Of a stretch of 6,169 nt of DNA, positions 4,734-6,169 are shown piece by piece; position 1 is the first letter of the stretch, and each line of letters opens with the position of its first letter. The translations under genes and the position numbers were made by a program. The DNA lies in assembly GCA_947057505.1 (NCBI GenBank), contig CAMSEM010000073.1, forward strand, positions 1 through 6,169, read 5' to 3'. The notes under the pieces were generated by a model. That model did not search any database, was not told the origin of the DNA, and saw nothing but the letters and a program-made list of their open reading frames with translations. Source of the DNA: an uncultured Clostridium sp. GTDB lineage: Bacteria > Bacillota > Clostridia > TANB77 > CAG-508.

Positions 4734-4738
4734 TACTT

Positions 4739-5482
4739 ATGAAAAAAGTATTAGAACTAAAAAATGTAAGTAAAAAGTACCAAGCTAAAAATGGAGAAAT
4801 TGAAGCCTTACAAGACATTAACTTTCATGTGAATGAAGGAGAGTTTGTAAGCATTATTGGACCAAGTGGATGTGGAAAATCTACATTACTTTCCATTATT
4901 GCTGGGCTAGAAGAAAAAACATCTGGAACAATTAAAATAGATGGTGGGCTTGGATACATGCTACAAAAAGATAGCTTGTTAGAATGGAGAAACATTTATG
5001 ACAATGTGATATTTGGATTAGAAATTGGTCATCAAAAAACAAAAGAAAACGAACAATATGTAATAGAACTTTTAAAAAAATATGGGCTTTATGAATTCAA
5101 AGACAAATATCCAAATCAACTTTCGGGAGGGATGAGGCAAAGAGCAGCATTAATCAGAACACTTGCCATAAGCCCTAAAATTTTGCTGTTAGACGAGGCC
5201 TTTTCAGCACTAGACTATCAAACAAGAATTATGGTTACTAACGATATTTTTCAAATATTAAAAAATGAAAACATTACAGCACTAATTGTAACACATGATA
5301 TTTCAGAAGCAATTAGTATGTCTGATAGAGTAGTAGTTCTTACTAAAAGACCTGCAACTGTAAAAACGATACACAAGATTGAGTTTGAAATAGAAAATAG
5401 GAATCCAATTAATTGCAGAGAAAGCCAGAAATTCAGCAAATACTTTGACACCATATGGAAGGAGCTGGATGTACATGTATGA
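4739..5482 (+). CDS. ABC importer ATPase, NitT/TauT (SsuB/TauB-like) family
   Basis: A 247-aa nucleotide-binding subunit that powers uptake through the permease encoded next. It shows Walker A GPSGCGKST (41-49), the Q-loop MLQKDSLLEWRNIYDNV (Gln76), the signature LSGGMRQR (128-135), Walker B ILLLDEAFSALD (148-159) with catalytic Glu153, the D-loop LDYQTR, and the H-loop VTHD (His186). The L-L-x-W-R after the Q-loop and the D-x-Q-T-R after Walker B are typical of the nitrate/sulfonate/taurine/pyrimidine-precursor importers. The loop before the Q-loop is shorter than usual in SsuB or TauB. The substrate cannot be told from the ATPase, and no substrate-binding protein gene is in the window. The stop overlaps the start of the permease gene by 14 bases (8 if ATG 5475 is used). 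I see no convincing -35/-10 pair directly upstream, only TATACT/TATGAT boxes near 4703-4713. Confidence 0.9.
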   Translation: MKKVLELKNVSKKYQAKNGEIEALQDINFHVNEGEFVSIIGPSGCGKSTLLSIIAGLEEKTSGTIKIDGGLGYMLQKDSLLEWRNIYDNVIFGLEIGHQKTKENEQYVIELLKKYGLYEFKDKYPNQLSGGMRQRAALIRTLAISPKILLLDEAFSALDYQTRIMVTNDIFQILKNENITALIVTHDISEAISMSDRVVVLTKRPATVKTIHKIEFEIENRNPINCRESQKFSKYFDTIWKELDVHV

Positions 5483-5888
5483 AAAAAACATATCTGAAGA
5501 TAGAAAAAGATACTTAAGAAAAATAAGAATAAACAAGATATCTGTTATTGGGGCTCAATTAGCTATTCTTCTCATCTTCATTATAGGATGGGAAATACTA
5601 GCAAACAAAGGAATTATAGACAGTTTTATTACTAGTCAGCCCTCTAGAATCTTCCAGACCTTTTTAAATTTATCAACAAACCGGATTAATGCAGCATCTT
5701 GGCGTTACACTAACAGAAACCATAATAGGTTTTGTAGCTGGTGTATTTTTAGGTGTAATCATTGCCATCTTATTATGGTGGTCTAACTTTTTGGCAAAAG
5801 TATCAGAACCATTTTTAGTAGTACTAAACAGTCTGCCTAAAGTAGCACTTCGGACCTGTTATTATTATTTGGGTAGGAGCTGGCAAGG
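5469..5888 (+). CDS. ABC importer permease (SsuC/TauC-like), broken N-terminal part
   Basis: The membrane partner of the ATPase. It starts at ATG 5469 or ATG 5475 after AAGGAG (5459-5464). The first frame gives a basic cytosolic start, a membrane segment around VIGAQLAILLIFIIGWEIL, and the family-like SQPSRIFQTFLNL. The frame then breaks: at 5681-5682 one surplus C moves the continuation into the next frame (GLMQHLGVTLTETIIGF, then a second membrane segment to about ILLWWSNF). At 5851 another surplus C moves it again (GPVIIIWVGAGKG). Removing both bases restores the expected S-L-P-K-V-A-L-G-P-V-I-I-I-W order. After about 5888 the permease stops and ptsI sequence begins, so the inner-membrane loop that contacts the ATPase is missing. 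Two equal one-base insertions beside a junction suggest sequencing error near a contig end more than a natural pseudogene. Confidence 0.75.
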
Positions 5889-6119
5889 GAGGTCGATTTC
5901 TTCAGTATCGGGACGAATGACCTGACACAGTACACATTGGCGATTGACAGACAGAATTCGTCACTGGACTTGTTTTATGACGCGCACCATCCGGCGGTGC
6001 TCAGGATGATTGCCATGGTGGTGGAAAACGCCCACAAGGCGGGAATCTGGGCGGGAATCTGCGGGGAACTCGGCGCGGACGGGAGTCTGACGAAGGAATT
6101 TCTGGCAATGGGCGTGGAT
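5889..6119 (+). CDS. ptsI: PEP-protein phosphotransferase (PTS enzyme I), internal C-terminal fragment
   Basis: The frame reading EVDFFSIGTNDLTQYTLAID covers part of the PEP-binding barrel of enzyme I, which phosphorylates HPr with PEP. Visible family landmarks are SIGTNDLTQY (Asn-Asp that bind Mg-PEP), AIDRQN (phosphate-contacting Arg), YDAHHPAVLRMI, and AGICGELGAD with the catalytic Cys codon at 6060-6062. There is no start codon, ribosome site or N-terminal phosphohistidine domain. The frame upstream meets a stop at 5874-5876. GC content is far higher than in every other gene here, so the segment comes from a different genome or region, probably a GC-richer Lachnospiraceae-like Firmicute (inference). 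Read as a chimeric fusion to the permease gene. A natural horizontal insertion is unlikely because neither gene is whole. Confidence 0.85.
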
Positions 6120-6169
6120 ATCACGAAGAACCATATCACTCTGGTATTGACGAATCTGATCGGTGAAAT
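6120..6169 (+). other. Unassigned tail after the ptsI fragment
   Basis: The ptsI frame remains open, but its peptide becomes ITKNHITLVLTNLIGE, where enzyme I normally continues with a Leu-Ser-Val-Ser-Pro-type segment right after M-G-V-D. The reverse strand is also open (FTDQIRQYQSDMVLRDI). This suggests another join near 6120. Fifty bases are too few to identify either reading. Confidence 0.35.

Noticed and set aside
4709..4738. Upstream in-frame ATG of the ABC ATPase (10 extra residues)
   Set aside because: It lacks a ribosome site, whereas ATG 4739 has a perfect AGGAGG five bases upstream, and the family starts at the shorter N-terminus.
5877..6169. Natural fusion of an ABC permease with enzyme I
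   Set aside because: The frames do not join, a stop codon separates them, GC content changes abruptly, and both genes are incomplete.

Overview
The window is a low-GC, AT-rich stretch of the kind seen in Clostridia and related Firmicutes. It has strong AGGAGG-type ribosome sites, sigma-A-like promoters, T-tract terminators and TTG starts, and a clostridial-style gene set (cysteine synthase, GH25/LysM muramidase, NitT/TauT-type ABC transporter). Both ends change abruptly to GC-richer sequence that does not continue the genes it interrupts. This is best read as a chimeric draft or metagenomic contig whose trustworthy part is roughly 45-5888.

Region 1 (45-1381, minus strand) is the most interesting part. 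It is a four-gene operon reading leftwards: a 92-aa unknown helical protein, a 134-aa MutS-like protein (MutS domain I joined to a MutS C-terminal motif), a 124-aa Avd-type four-helix-bundle protein, and the N-terminus of a reverse transcriptase that is cut by the left edge. Avd directly followed by this type of RT, plus a MutS-like accessory, is the signature of a diversity-generating retroelement (DGR). No template repeat, variable repeat or target gene is visible here, so they must lie outside the window, most likely beyond the RT.

Region 2 (1409-1970) carries the operon promoter and, divergently, a 113-aa protein built of two ribbon-helix-helix units. Its own promoter has a small palindrome between the -35 and -10 boxes. 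It is the natural candidate for an autoregulated repressor of the DGR operon. A 98-bp imperfect palindrome with a T tract closes this gene.

Region 3 (2042-4609, plus strand) is housekeeping or cell-wall sequence. It holds a PLP cysteine synthase with its own promoter and a structured leader, a secreted GH25 muramidase with three LysM repeats, and a 48-aa small protein starting at TTG. The cysteine synthase terminator hairpin contains the ribosome site of the muramidase gene.

Region 4 (4645-5888, plus) starts an ABC importer operon with a 16-codon micro-ORF, the ATPase and the beginning of the permease. The permease reading frame is broken by two apparent single-base insertions and then stops at a junction with a high-GC ptsI (PEP-protein phosphotransferase) fragment. 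That fragment itself departs from its family after 6119.
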